64,000 bases of DNA from Blumeriella jaapii (Eukaryota; Ascomycota; Leotiomycetes; Helotiales; Drepanopezizaceae): contig VWND01000029.1 in the NCBI GenBank assembly GCA_009599575.1, positions 186,001 to 250,000 on the forward strand, in the 5' to 3' direction. Positions 44,700 through 56,640 of this stretch are shown one piece after another (position 1 is the stretch's first letter; the number at the start of each line of letters is the position of its first letter). A program made the position numbers and the translations under genes. Below the pieces are notes generated by a model that saw nothing but the letters and a program-made list of their open reading frames with translations, searched no databases and was not told the origin of the DNA.

Positions 44700-44895
44700 T
44701 TTATTAGCGGCTTCGATGCGAATTTCGCATTTTTTTAAAATCGAAGCGTATTTTATTTATAATAGGTTCGGACGTAAAGCTTTTATCCCAAAAGGTTTTT
44801 TTCGTATTCGCATTTGCCAGTTTGTCGGCGGCTTCGTTGCTTTCGATGCTCGTATAATCCGGTGTTTATTTGATTTTTACGTCGTATATTTCTAT
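44700..44895 (-). pseudogene. RNase H domain of the LINE
   Basis: Reads KIK, stop, TPDYTSIESNEAADKLA. The expected block is W-x-P-G-H-x-G-I-x-G-N-E-x-A-D; the stop from TGG, Gly to Asp and His to Tyr are all RIP-type changes, and NEAAD is kept. Confidence 0.85.
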
Positions 44896-45899
44896 CGCTT
44901 TTTAGCAGGCCAAAAAAACTTATTAAAAAAAAAAAAAAATGTTTCGCGTATTTTTTAAATTATTAAAATATTATCGATATATATTTATAGCTTTTGCGTA
45001 CGTATTTCAGCTGGTATGCTCGCAGTTTTTTGCAAGCTTTTTTATGTTTTTATCGCTTTTGCGTCGAAAACGTAAAAATGGTCGTTTATCGAGCCGTATT
45101 TAAACGTTATTTGCCTGCGATTCTAATATATAACGTATTCGTAGTTTACGAAATAAACGCCGTTTTTGTATTTTTCGCAGCCGTTCGAAAAAATCGTAAC
45201 GTTTTTAAAAAATAATTCTGTTTATTATTTTTTAAAATCTTCCGCGGTCTTTTTTTTTTTAACGCTTATAATAAAATCGGTGCGGCTGCCGAGCGAAAAG
45301 TGCGGAAAAATCAATTTAAATCGTAAAATTTGTGAAAAAATATCGCCGAAGCGCTGAATTTTCGTTTTAACGGCTATATATATATTCGCGTATTTGCTTC
45401 GAAAGATTATTAAAATAAAAATACGTTGAATTAAAAAATGCGTTTCGTTTACGATTTGCAATTTTATCGCAAAGCGTATTTTGGCCTTTTTTAAAGCCGC
45501 GCTTGCGAAAAAAAAATCTGCGTTTCGTATTATTATAATAAAAAAAATGGTGCGCTATATAAGAAATATTTTTCGTGCGGCCAAAATAATAATTTTTTAT
45601 ATTAAATCGATATAACCGCCGAAACGGATGCTAATTTGATTATTTCGTTCGGTTCGGCGACCAGATTTCGTACGGCTTGCGTATTAAACTTCGGTTTTAA
45701 ATAATATCGAAGGAAAAACATAAGTAATTATTGCTTTTCGTAGCGCGCTGGCCGGAAAATTATTATTAATTCGGCCGAAGCTTTTAATATATTACGCCGC
45801 TTATCGTATTTTGCTTGCGCGTTTTTTAACGTATCGTTTAAAAATAAATTTTCGATCGAATTAAATTTTTAATTAACGCAGCGCGGATTGTTCGCTTTT

Positions 45900-46700
45900 T
45901 TTTCGCCGTAATAATATAAAAAATCGTAATTTTATCGTCGATTATAATCGAAAAAGCGTAATTATTATTTTGCGTAATAATATATATTATTTCGATTTTT
46001 TCCGGCGCGAAAACGATTTTGTATTCGTTTTTCTATTCGAAGATATCGCGAACGTTTTTTCGCAAATAATTCGATATTATCGTTTAAGCTATATAAAATA
46101 CGATAAATTAATATATCGTTTGCGTATTTAAAACGAAAAGTAAAGTTTTAATTAAATAATTTTATTAAATATAATATATACAAAACCGGACAAAATGGCG
46201 ATTTTTAGAAAGTATCGCAATAAACGTAGCTAAAATCGGTGGTTTTTTTTTCGAATCGTATTTATATTCGTCGTTTCGTAAAAAACGATTTAATTAATAA
46301 AAAAAATAAAAAAAGCCATTTTTAATCGGTTATTTTTTTAAATAGGCGTCGGATTAAAACGGCGTCGAACGCGTTTTATACGTTTAAAATAATAATCGTG
46401 ATATGTTTTTTTACGGCGAGCGCAGTTTCGATATCGGCCGTAAAATACGCTGCTAAATCGAAAGCAAAGCGTTTCGGAAAAGCGCTTTTGTATTATAAAT
46501 TAAGCAGGCCGGTCGTAAACGCTATTTACGCGATTTTATTGGCGATGATTTTTTCGAAGCTTTTGAATATATAAAAAAAAAAAGCGATCGGGCGTTACGA
46601 GCGTAGAAAAAATTTGTTTCGTTTATTAATTTTGATTATTATAATTATTTCGGCCAGCTTTTAAAAAATCGGAAAGTGGTTTGTTGCGAAACAGCGGTTA
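45900..46700 (-). pseudogene. Reverse transcriptase of the LINE
   Basis: Shows FDLAAYFTADIETALAVKKH, ITIIILNV, stop, NAFDAVLIRRLF (the LINE D-V-x-x-A-F-D-x-V box, first Asp changed to Asn), then KSPFCPVLYILYL (S-P-x-x-P-x-L-F) and KYANDILIYR, in which the catalytic YADD has become YAND by GAC to AAC, and NEYKIVFAPEKIEIIYIT. Motif order and wording match Tad-type fungal LINEs. Confidence 0.88.
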
Positions 46701-49700
46701 AACAAGCCGTATATAACGGTTCGGACTTTTTTTTAGCAGGCTTTTAAAAGTTTTTATCGTAATCCGATTAATATTCGGAAAAATGCTAATAATTCCGATG
46801 TAATATTTTTTTATTTTTTCGAACGATACGAAATTTGCTTAAAAAAAAATAGCCCGATTTTACTTATTCGGTAAAAGAATTTTAGTCGAAATCGTCGGTG
46901 GCTAAAAAGCGGCCAAATATTTCGTTTTTTAAAGCGTTAGCTTTGTTTTTGATATTTTTAATTACAACGCCGTTTATTATTAATAAAAAAGCTTTAAGAT
47001 TCGTAGTTATTCGATGTTAATTTATTATTTTATATAACTTTTCGTTATTATCGATTTCGTTGATAAGTTTTCGCTAATAATCTTTTTTCGTTTTACGTAT
47101 TATAGCGAAGAATTGCTTAGTTTTTTCGAAGATTTTATCGTCGTATATTATTTTGCGCGTTCGCAAATGTTTGTTTTTAGCTTTTTAATATTCGTCGGTT
47201 TATTATAAAATAATTTGTAAGCTTTTTTAAAAAGGTTTTCCGGCGGTTGTAATGCTTTTTTAAAAAACCCGGGCCAGCGCAGCCGCGTATTCGTTTAGCT
47301 TTTTTAGCGTTAATAATATAACGGAATTCGTAAATCGGCTGATTTTTGCGCGTATTAAATTTGCGAATTTGCCGAGTTTTGAATCGGATATTTTATAATA
47401 TATTTAAATTACGAATATTTTTTTTTTGCTAAAAAAAATCGTTACTTAGGTTTCGTAATTTAAGCCGCTGTATATATCGTGTCGTATCGTAATAATCGAA
47501 TTAAATACGTTCGAAAAAATAAAATTCAAAACGTATTTTTTGTTATAAATGAATTTGCTAGCGGCGCCGATGAAATTTATATCCGAAATAGCAGCTTAAT
47601 TCGCGAAGTATTTTTTATTTTCTGTCGTGTCCGATTCCGGCTTAAAAATGTCGTGTCGAATATTAAAATCGCCGTTTATTATATAATTAAAAAGTGATTC
47701 GAAATATATTACGTAGTTTAGTATTTATTAAATATAATTTTGTTTGTATACGTTAAAAATAAAATATATATTTACGTTTAACTAAAACAGGTTTTTGCTA
47801 TTAATTAATCGTTGTTATTATAAATTGAATTTTGCGCTTTTTCGGATATAAATTAGCATTTTAAAGCGTATTCGCTTAAAAATTTTCTTTTCGATTTCGT
47901 TTTATAAATCGATCGGTATATACAAATCGTATAACGAATGGTTTTGTATTTTGATTTCCGAAGCGCTTTAAGATTTTTGCACGCAAATTACGTTTTATAC
48001 GTTTTGCATCGCATAAATATAAAAGCGTAATATGCTTCGATTGTTTTTTTTAAACGTTTGTTTAGCAAATATTAAAATTTTGTTTTAGGTTTTCGGTTTG
48101 CGAAATTTTTTCGCGTTGCTTATAAAAATGTTTTTATTATTAAAAAATAAAAATGTTAATATCGATATTTATTTTTTTTAATTCGTTTGCGAAAGTTTGA
48201 AACTTATTTCGTAATTGATTTAATAAAAACGAATGGATTGTTTTTAACGAAATAAAAAAAAGCGTGCTTTGCGAAAAAGCTACGAAGGCCGTATCGTCGA
48301 AAATCGAATATGCTTTTCGGCCAAAATATTGAATATTTAACGATTATTTTAAAGCTGAATTCCGGATTAAACGATTCGAAAAGATTACGTTTGGCGTTAT
48401 AGCCGCGGCGGAAATAATAATTAAAAACGCGGTAGTTTTTTGCTCGTATATCGTTACGGCGTTTTCGCGTTTTTTTTTTCGGCCTGCGTTATTAAAAACC
48501 GGATTATTATTATTTGAAAAAATAAAAGTTTTAATAATAAAAATAACCGCGACCGAATAAATCGCTTTTTTTTAATCGCCGAATAGCTTTTAATTTTTTT
48601 TTAATTAATCGTATTATTTTATCGTTTACGCGGCGAAAAGCCGTAAAGCAACGTAAATAATTCGTAGCGTATAATTTATAGCAATTCGCGTATTATAAAA
48701 TTGTTTTGCAATTAAAGCCAGTCGGGCTATCGTAATTTTATATTCGGTTGTTATAATAATTGCAGCGAGCGTGTCGAGTACAAGCTAATAAATTGCAAAA
48801 GCTTTAGTATTTAAAATCGTAGCGAAATATGGCCGGTTTTTTATTAATAAGCTTGGCTTGGGCGCTGACGCCGAAAAAAATAAAGTTTTTAACTAGCTGT
48901 AAAAAGGAAATAATCTAAGTTTATTTGCTTATAACTAGGTTCGCTTCGTATCGGAAAAAGCGCGTATTAATCGGTTTGATTTTAATTTAAATAAAAACTT
49001 CGTTTTTTATATATTTTAAATAATAGAAAACGTCGCCGAATAATTTCGGAATCGTAGTTAAAACGTTTTATATCGCGTAATTTATATTATTTTTTCGGAA
49101 TGCGTACGGCAATAGCCTCGAATATTTTGCGAAAAACCTCGACGCTTTTTTAAATAGTAAGAAAATCTTTGGTTTTTAAATCAATTAAATAAAAGGTCTA
49201 GCTTGTTTTCGTAAGCGTTAGGTTTTTAATCGCGTTTTTCGTTAAATCCGGTATAAATTTCGCGATTTTTTTGCTTAAAAACGAAAGTGTTAGATTTATT
49301 TAGCAAAATGCTTTTCGCCGACGTAATTAAAAAGCGATAGTTTTATCGAATTTTTATTAATTAGTTTTCGATAAACGAATTCAAAAAAACGCGTAAAGTT
49401 CCGCTAATAAACGGACGCGTTTATTATTATAGCTTTTTAACGATAGTCGATTTTAATTTTTCGGAATTTATTAAAGTTTTTAAAACTTTTCGTAAAACTC
49501 GGTTTGCTTAAATAACTGATTTAGCAAAAGAAAAAAAAAAGTCGATGTTATTTAACGAAGCGGCGAAAAAAAATAATAAAAGCGCGGGTTTGCAAAAAAA
49601 AAAATAAAGCTTTTTGCAAGCTTTTCGGCGTATTATCGCGCTTCGGGCTTTTTTTGCTGGTTTACGACGCTGTCGGCAGCGGTCGCGAATTATGCCTATA

Positions 49701-50109
49701 TTTTACGGCGTATTTAAAACTATCGGTTTGCTTCGTCGAACTGGCTAATAATGGCCGACGTTGTAATAATAAATATTCGCGCTTCGTATTTTAAAACGAA
49801 AAAAAAAAAAAAGCGAATATTAAAAATATTCGTTTGCTTTTTTTTTTTAAAATGCAAGTTTTAATTAAAACGGTAAAGTTGCGTTTATAAAGCGAATATA
49901 CAATTCGTCGTAGTCGTGGTCGTGATCGTGGTCGTCGGACGATCGAAAAAGAATAAAAGAAATTATTTCGCGAGCTGTACGGCGAACGCGACGAGCTTTC
50001 GAGCTGATTTCTCGAGATTCGGAAAAAAAACGAGTCTTCCGAATCGAATGCAATGAATTTAGTGATTGTTGCGAACAAAAAGTAGAATTCGTGTATATTG
50101 TGAAGGATA

Positions 50110-50119
50110 TACCGTGAAA
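50110..50119. repeat. LINE target-site duplication, right copy
   Basis: taccgtgaaa, identical to 36410-36419. Confidence 0.6.
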
Positions 50120-50304
50120 AATACTCGTTGATAGATTGATATTAAATCAAAAAGGTTGATATTATATAAAGCAACTAAGCCAAAACAAACCAAACCAAAC
50201 CGAACCTATTTGAACTAACCTGTGATTTGCTATATACAAACGTAGATTTTTATATCAGCTTAATTTAATATTCCGAACAGTAAATTTTTTCCATTATTAA
50301 AGAA

Positions 50305-50450
50305 TGAATTTCAAAAAAATAAATATCAAAAAAATAAATATCAAAAAAATGAACATCAAAAAAATGAACATCAAAAAAATGAACATCAAAAAAATGAACA
50401 TCAAAAAAATGAACATCAAAAAAATTAATATCAAAAAAATTAATATTGAA
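50305..50450. repeat. 15-bp tandem repeat
   Basis: About nine to ten units of ATCAAAAAAATGAAC with slow drift to AATAAAT/AATTAAT variants at both ends. Confidence 0.85.
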
Positions 50451-50552
50451 AAAGTTGATAGCATATAATACAGCATAACTAAGCCAAACCAAAACAACCA
50501 ATCAAAACAAACTGAACCAAACTGAACCAAACCCAAACAAACCGAACCAAAC

Positions 50553-50682
50553 CGACCAAATCAACCAAATCAACCAAATCAACCAAATCAACCAAATCAA
50601 CCAAATCAACCAAATCAACCAAATCAACCAAATCAACCAAATCAACCAAATCAACCAAATCAACCAAATCAACCAAATCCAC
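50553..50682. repeat. 9-bp tandem repeat
   Basis: About fourteen near-perfect units of AACCAAATC. Similar AAACC-rich text surrounds it from about 50165. Confidence 0.9.
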
Positions 50683-50799
50683 GATCCATTAAATATATAC
50701 ATACCTTACCTACCAACCTACAAAACGTAGATTTCCACACCAGCTCACCCCCCCACCAGCTCAACCCCCCCCGCTAAACAGCGAACCACCCACTTCCTA

Positions 50800-51455
50800 C
50801 CCCACCCAGCAGAAGGAGGAGGAGGTAAACGAGCAATATATAATACATTACACACAATACATAACAGAGGCGTGACAGCGAACAGGCCTGAATATATATA
50901 CATATATAAATACGGTAATACGTATACCCAACCAAGCGCCTTAAGGCTTGAAAAAAAAAATGAAAAAGGCCAAAAGGCCAAAAAGAAGACGTATATATAT
51001 AAATACAGTAGTACGTGTACTCAACCAAGCGCTTTAAGGCGTGGAAGAAAGAAAGGAAAAAAAAAACGAAAAAACCAAAAGGCCAAAAAGAAGACGTGCA
51101 TTTTTCACCCGGGATCAAGACAATTGCAACTTTTCTTCGGGCAAAAAACATACGATAATATTTAATATATAATATATAACACAGGCGTGACAGCGAACAA
51201 GCCTGGATATATATATATATATATATATATTGTATATATATATATAAAAATTAATTCAAATACGATAGTACGTGTATTCAACCAAGCGCTTTGAAGCGTG
51301 GAAAACAAAAAGAGGGAAAAAGGCCAAAAAGAAGAGGTGCATCTTTCACCCGGGATCAAAACAATTGCAATCTTTTTTCAGGCAGGAAATATACGATAAT
51401 ATATAATATATAATATATAATACAGCATAGGCGTGACAGCGAACAGGTTTGAACG

Positions 51456-51486
<31 letters not shown>

Positions 51487-52545
51487 TTATGTATATAAAT
51501 ATATTTATTTATTTATATATCTACGGTAGTATATATACCCAAGCAAGCGCTTTAAGGCTTTAAAGCATAAAAAAGAAAAAAAGAAAAAAAAAATCAAAAA
51601 GCCAAAAAGAATACAAAAAAAAGAAGAAGGTAAACGAACAATACATAACATATACACAGCACAGGCGTGACAACGAATAGGCTTGGATATATATATATAA
51701 ATACGGTAATACGTGTATCCAACCAAGCGCTTTAAGGCTTGGAAAAGAAAAAAAGGGAAAAAAAAAAAAAAAAAAAAAAAGGCCAAAAAAGAGACGAAAA
51801 GAAAGAGGTAAACGAGCATTATACAACATATATATATACAGCACAGGCGTGATAGCGAATAAGCTAGGATATATTTAAATAAGATAGTACGTGTATATAT
51901 AAGCGCTTTAAGGCTTGGAAGAAAAAAAAAAAAAAAAAGGAAGTAAACCCAAAAGGCCAAAAGGCCAAAAGGGAAACGAGGAGGCGGAGAAGGTAAACGA
52001 GCAATACACAATATATACATAGCACAGGCGTGACAGCGAAAGGGCCTGGATATATATTTATATGTATGTATGTATATATATATATAAAAACGGTAGTACG
52101 TATACCCCAACCAAGCGTTTTAAGGCTTGGAAAAAAAGAAAAAGGGAAAAAGGCCTAAAGGCCAAAAGGGAGACGAGGAGGAGGAGGAGGAGGAGGTAAA
52201 CGAGCAATATATAATATATAACAAAGCATAGGCGTGACAGCGAACAGGCCTGAATATATATATATATATATATACAATAATACGTGTACTCAACCAAGCG
52301 TTTTAAAGCGTGGAAAAAAAAAAAGGAAAAAAGGCCTAAAAGCCAAAAGAGAGACGAGGAGGAGGAGGAGGAGGAGGTAAACGAGCAATACACAACATAT
52401 AACACACAACAGAACACAGGCGTGACAGCGAACAGGCTAGGATATATATATATAAATACGGTAGTACGTGTACTCAACCAAGCGCTTTAAGGCTTGGAAG
52501 AGAAGGAAAAAGGCCAAAAGGCCAAAAGGGAACGTGCATCCTTCA
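50800..52545. repeat. Degenerate satellite array, eight units of about 180-315 bp
   Basis: The anchor CGTGACAGCGAA recurs at about 50871, 51186, 51432, 51666, 51848, 52029, 52233 and 52421 (spacings 315, 246, 234, 182, 181, 204, 188). Each unit has the anchor, a TA-rich run, a GTACGTGTAC-like palindrome, the hairpin CCAAGCGCTTTAAGGCTTGG, an A-rich/AAAAGGCC run and often a GGA repeat. Three units also carry CACCCGGGATC-type text, which reappears at 52541 at the 3' end of the b561 gene. Short ORFs in this region are repeat artefacts. Confidence 0.85.
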
Positions 52546-52623
52546 CCCGGAATCCCAGGCAACTGCAACCTCCCCTCGGGAGGGAACACACGATCGCGGC
52601 CTTGGGCAACGCTGCACGCAGCC

Positions 52624-53852
52624 TCAGCGTCCACGCAAAGCGCCGCCCTTGCCCTCCAGCTCATCCAGGTCCAACTCGTCCTCCTCGTCATCCACGACAA
52701 AGGCGCCCTGCTCGACCGGCGCGTACTCCGCCTCGGGACTCGGCGCCTCGCGTTCCCTGTGCTCCTTCCGAGGACGTGGGTCAGCGTCCGCCCCTTCGCG
52801 AGCCAGTAGTACATCGGCAGCAGCAGCGCGAGCTGCAAGCACACGCAGCCCAGCCAGAGGAAGAACTTGGTGTGGGACGCGCGCGCGAGTCTCAGGCCCC
52901 TAGCACGGATTCCGATCAGCTTACCACCGCAGCCGGACGAGCGGAGTGCGGTGACACGCACGGGAGGGAGAAGGGGAGAGGGGGAGGGGGAGAGCCGTAC
53001 AAAGCAACATTCGCATTTCCCGCCACGAGCAGCGCGCGTCCGGCCCAGACGTGGGACGTCGACACGGCCGTCCTGCGCCCGAACTTCACAAAGGTGACGT
53101 GGTGCCGGTAGCCGAGGCCGACCTGGGCGACGATGCCCGCGCCGACGAGGAGGCCGACGATCTGGTGCCAGGTGTTGAAGTGGCCGCCGTGCTTTGCCGT
53201 CGCCCATCGTTAGCGCCCGCGCTTCCTCGACATGCACACAGCGCGCGGATGGGAGGAACGGGAGGGGAGGAGAGGAGACGAGACACCTCACATACCGAGA
53301 AGGACAGGCGGATTCCCATCGCGCAGCCGGCGACGATGGATCCCCCCGCCACGCTCTGCACGATCCAGTGCGTCTTGAAGGCCGGCACGATGCCGCTCCG
53401 GATGGCGAGCACGCCGCCGCTGAGCGCCATGAAGGCGAGGGTGAGCAGGACGCCGTGGATGGAGGCGAGGCCGAAGGCGTGGTGCCGGTGATGCTTCTTC
53501 TTCGCCGGCTTCTCGTCCTGGGCCGTCGTGATTCGCGGTTCGGTGACTTGAGCAACGAGGATGGCGTCCTTGTGATCGTCGACGTAGGTGGATGCCATGT
53601 CGAGAGTCACGATTCCTAGAACACACACGGGGATGTCAATTCCAAACATGTTATCCCGGGTTATGTGAGAGATTTTGTAAGAGAGAGATTGTCCCGAGCA
53701 ATGTGAGAGATTTTGTAAGAAGAGAGAGAGATTGATCCCGAGCAATGTAAGAGGTTCTGTAAGAAGAGAGAGAGATTGATCCCGAGCAATGTACGAGATT
53801 TAATAGGAAGGAAGAGAGAGAGATTTATCCCGAGCAATATAAAGGATTCTGT

Positions 53853-53886
<34 letters not shown>

Positions 53887-55007
53887 ATCCCAAGCAATGT
53901 ACGAGATTCAGTAGGAAGGAAGAGAGAGAGAGAGTTATGCCAAGCGATGTACGGGATTTTGTATGAAGAAAGAGAGAGAGAGAGAGAGAGAGATCACGAG
54001 CAATAAAAGAGATTCTGTAGGAAAAGAGAGAGAGATAAACGTAAAATACACACCTCTATCCCAATGCCTCTCCAGCGCCAGCTCGACGTCGTCCGACCCC
54101 ATCTCCTGCACATAATGCGAGGCCCACACCCACGACTGCTCCTCGCTGTCGACATCCAGCTTGCTGCCCGTCCAGCTCTCGCAGTCGTAGCAGATCAACT
54201 GCGCGTTGTAGATATTGTTGTCGACGCCATCGACCCAGGTGCGCGTCACGTGCACGATGGGCGCCCCTTTGAGCTGCGCCTCTGTGGTCAGAGGAGGCTC
54301 GTAGTCGTGAGTGGAGCGCACGCTGACGGTGACATCTGAGGTGGATGGTCAGCTTGGATGCGAAATGGAAGAGATGTATCTTGAGATGTATGTATCAAAT
54401 CAACCCAAGCAGTATGACGATCAGGCCACCCAGCCTAATACGAGTGGAGTGAAGAGCTTTCACCACGAGACCAACTCACCCCCAAAGGTAGAGGAACAGA
54501 TTGGAAGTCTGTTCGCTGCTCTACCGTACTACACAAGGGTTACAATAATTTGCAGCACCGTAACGAGAAGAGGACGTGGAAAATGGGTGGAAGGAAAATA
54601 GCCGAGAAAAGTGCGAAAAAGCACAAGATGATGAACAGAGGTTTAGGGGAAAAGGGGGAGGGGGGGAGATTAAAAAAAAAAAAAAAAAAGAAAAACAAAG
54701 AAGGAAAAAAAAAAAAAAAAAAAAAAGAACCCCATACCACCCCATTGCGCGCCCGGATACACCACAAACATCAGCGCGCCGCCCATGCTCTCCCCAACGC
54801 CCACGGCAGCCCAGCCCTTCCGGTCGGTCAAGCGCGCGGCGATGTGCAGGGCGACATCGTTCCTCCGGGTCGTGTGGTCGCGGCCGAAGCGACGGCGAAG
54901 CAGAGATCCGTCATCTTGTTCATCGTGGGGTTCAGGGCGCAGAACTGCAGCGCGTGGGTGGAGATGGCCAGCAGCGCGACCAGGAGGAGGGCGATAAAGC
55001 GCGTCAT
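52624..55007 (-). CDS. DOMON-cytochrome b561 transmembrane oxidoreductase, with two apparent frameshifts
   Basis: Secretory-pathway or plasma-membrane protein with an extracellular DOMON/CDH-type cytochrome domain and a cytochrome b561 module that carries electrons across the membrane; related proteins reduce ferric iron or secreted acceptors. The start at 55007 gives a signal peptide (MTRFIALLLVALLAISTHAL). The DOMON part reads WAAVGVGESMGGALMFVVYP, intron (A-tract), then DVTVSVRSTHDYEPPLTTE. After an AGAG-rich intron come the b561 helices: SIHGVLLTLAFMAL, FKTHWIVQSVAGG, FNTWHQIVGLLVGAG and TSHVWAGRALLVAGN, whose four His are the usual heme ligands. The tail is acidic. One missing G at about 54855 (between TTRPGG and NDVALH) and one at about 52800 (after YYWLAKG) are needed for a full frame: pseudogene or assembly error. 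Confidence 0.85.
54664..54726. repeat. Poly-A-rich tract in intron 1 of the b561 gene
   Basis: A runs with single G/C interruptions; on the coding strand a long T tract, acceptable as intron sequence. Confidence 0.7.
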
Positions 55008-56640
55008 ATTGGGGTTGGGGTTGGGGTTGGAGAAGTGCTGTCGGCCAGCTGGCTGCGATGTGGGCGTGAGCGAGGGGAGTGGATAATCGCGAGAGGGTGG
55101 CTGGGTTGTTACGTCGTCGTCGTCGTCGTCGGTATTGCGTCGTCGGTGTCGCGTCGTCGTCGTCGTCGGTGTAGCGCCGTATGCACGAGATCAGATCGTA
55201 TGGGTCCAGTACGTCCAGTCCAGTGCCGTAGTACAGTTTCTGTACATACAATACACAGTACAGTCTCGTACCGTATCACCCTCCCTGTACGCCGCGCACC
55301 GCAACCCCTTGTCTCGGCCGTGCTGCGAACCCACCCAAAAGCCTCCCTATCCACCGTCTGCTGCCCAGGACGCAAAGTTCAGTGCGAGATGCGTTGGCGA
55401 GCGAGCGTGCGTAGGTGCGTACTGTAGGTGCGTGTAAGAAGAAAAGAAAAGAGGAGAAATAAAAAAGAAAAGAAACGAAGGGGAAGAAGAAAGGAAAAGA
55501 GGAGGAAAAGTATATCGGAAGTACTGTACCGGGACTCCTTGAACTCTGTCGGCGGGGATCACTGGATTGGCCGTCCATGGCGAGGGTCTGGAAGTGATCT
55601 CGGACACGGTACCGGGCTGGTCGTTTTCTGCTCCGTGAGATGTGAGTGAAGTGAGCATGTGTGTACGGGAGAGCGAGAGAAATGTGTGTAGGGTGAGAGA
55701 TGGAAATTTGTGTCGTGTAGAGAGATGGAATCATTCGGAAGAAATCGACGGCATCGGCACCAGATGGCGCACGTGACATGTCACGTTTATGCGATGCGGA
55801 AGAGATGTTCTGACTCTGTGGTTCGCATTGTAAATGGACTGTAAATGGGCATCTCTTTTTCATTCATTCAACCGGTAGGTAGTAGGTAGGTGGGCAAATC
55901 CGGTACTTCTCATTGCTTTATTTTCTCTGTTTTTTTCTTTTCTTGCTATACGTCCGGGTACTAAAGCGCAAAAGGTCTGGTTGGTGGTTGATATTGACGA
56001 CGAAGTTCTAACTGGAGGCGTCACGGGTTCTACTGTACTGTACTGTCAAGCGCCAGGTGTGAGCGCAACAATTCCAGTCAGGTGACCAGAACGTGACATC
56101 ACTGCACCATCCCGCCAGAGGCAGTTCTCGCTTAAGAGGATCCGCGAGGTAAACAACAAAGACCTGGAACGGCCACTGTACTCACCACCTACCGGAACGC
56201 TTAAGAGCCAGGCTCTCCAAGCGCCAGTGCTATAATATTACAGGACTACAGTACTACAGTTACAACACCATACACAGCACACAGCACTACAGTAAACAAC
56301 TCGACAACGACAGCGCTCAGCGGGCTCCAACCGCGCTGCGTGCCACAGTACGGCGCTGCAAACACCGCAATCCTCACAACCCTCACTCACCTAGCGAACA
56401 GACTCCCACTGTGTTGTTCTCCTACCCAGGGGGTGCGTCGGCCTGGTGGTGGAAGCTATGCGTTCTACATACGGTACATGCTAGGATGAGAATGGTGTCC
56501 TGCCGTCGCGCTGGGGACGGACGGACTGTCGTTGGTTGGTGGGTTGGTACGTGGGCTTCTTGGGGAGATGTGATGTGGAGGGGTGTGGTTGGTGGTTGGT
56601 GTGTGTGAGCAGATGTTGGATGGAGGATGTAAAGGGTTGG
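55008..56640. other. Region upstream of the b561 gene, no gene seen
   Basis: Includes the b561 promoter. CGT repeats lie about 55113-55170 and recurring TACTGTACTGTAC/ACTACAG text about 55210-56290. ORFs of 195-283 codons here overlap each other on both strands and are repeat-driven. Confidence 0.5.

Larger units (their letters stand above)
44430..50109 (-). mobile_element. Tad-like LINE (non-LTR retrotransposon), coding part, RIP-inactivated
   Basis: Continues the LINE split by the chromovirus. Together with 36420-37070 it makes about 6.3 kb between two copies of taccgtgaaa. Minus-strand order is 5' end (about 50.1 kb), presumed ORF1 and endonuclease (not recognisable in 47-49.7 kb), RT (about 45.9-46.7 kb) and RNase H (about 44.7-44.9 kb), then the 3' end beyond the chromovirus. 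A 95-codon open frame at the 5' end (49791-50078, MFATITKFIAFDSEDSF) may be the start of ORF1. An RNase H after RT and the RT text fit the Tad clade. Confidence 0.8.

Noticed and set aside
51505..52110. 201-codon minus-strand ORF with many hydrophobic residues
   Set aside because: Repeated Tyr/Ile/Phe text arises from TA-rich and A-rich parts of the satellite.
50800..52545. CRISPR-like array
   Set aside because: Eukaryotic genome; units are long and degenerate, with no spacer-like unique sequences.
54576..55427. 283-codon plus-strand ORF
   Set aside because: Driven by Lys/Arg codons in the A-rich tract and CGT repeats; antisense to b561 exon 1.
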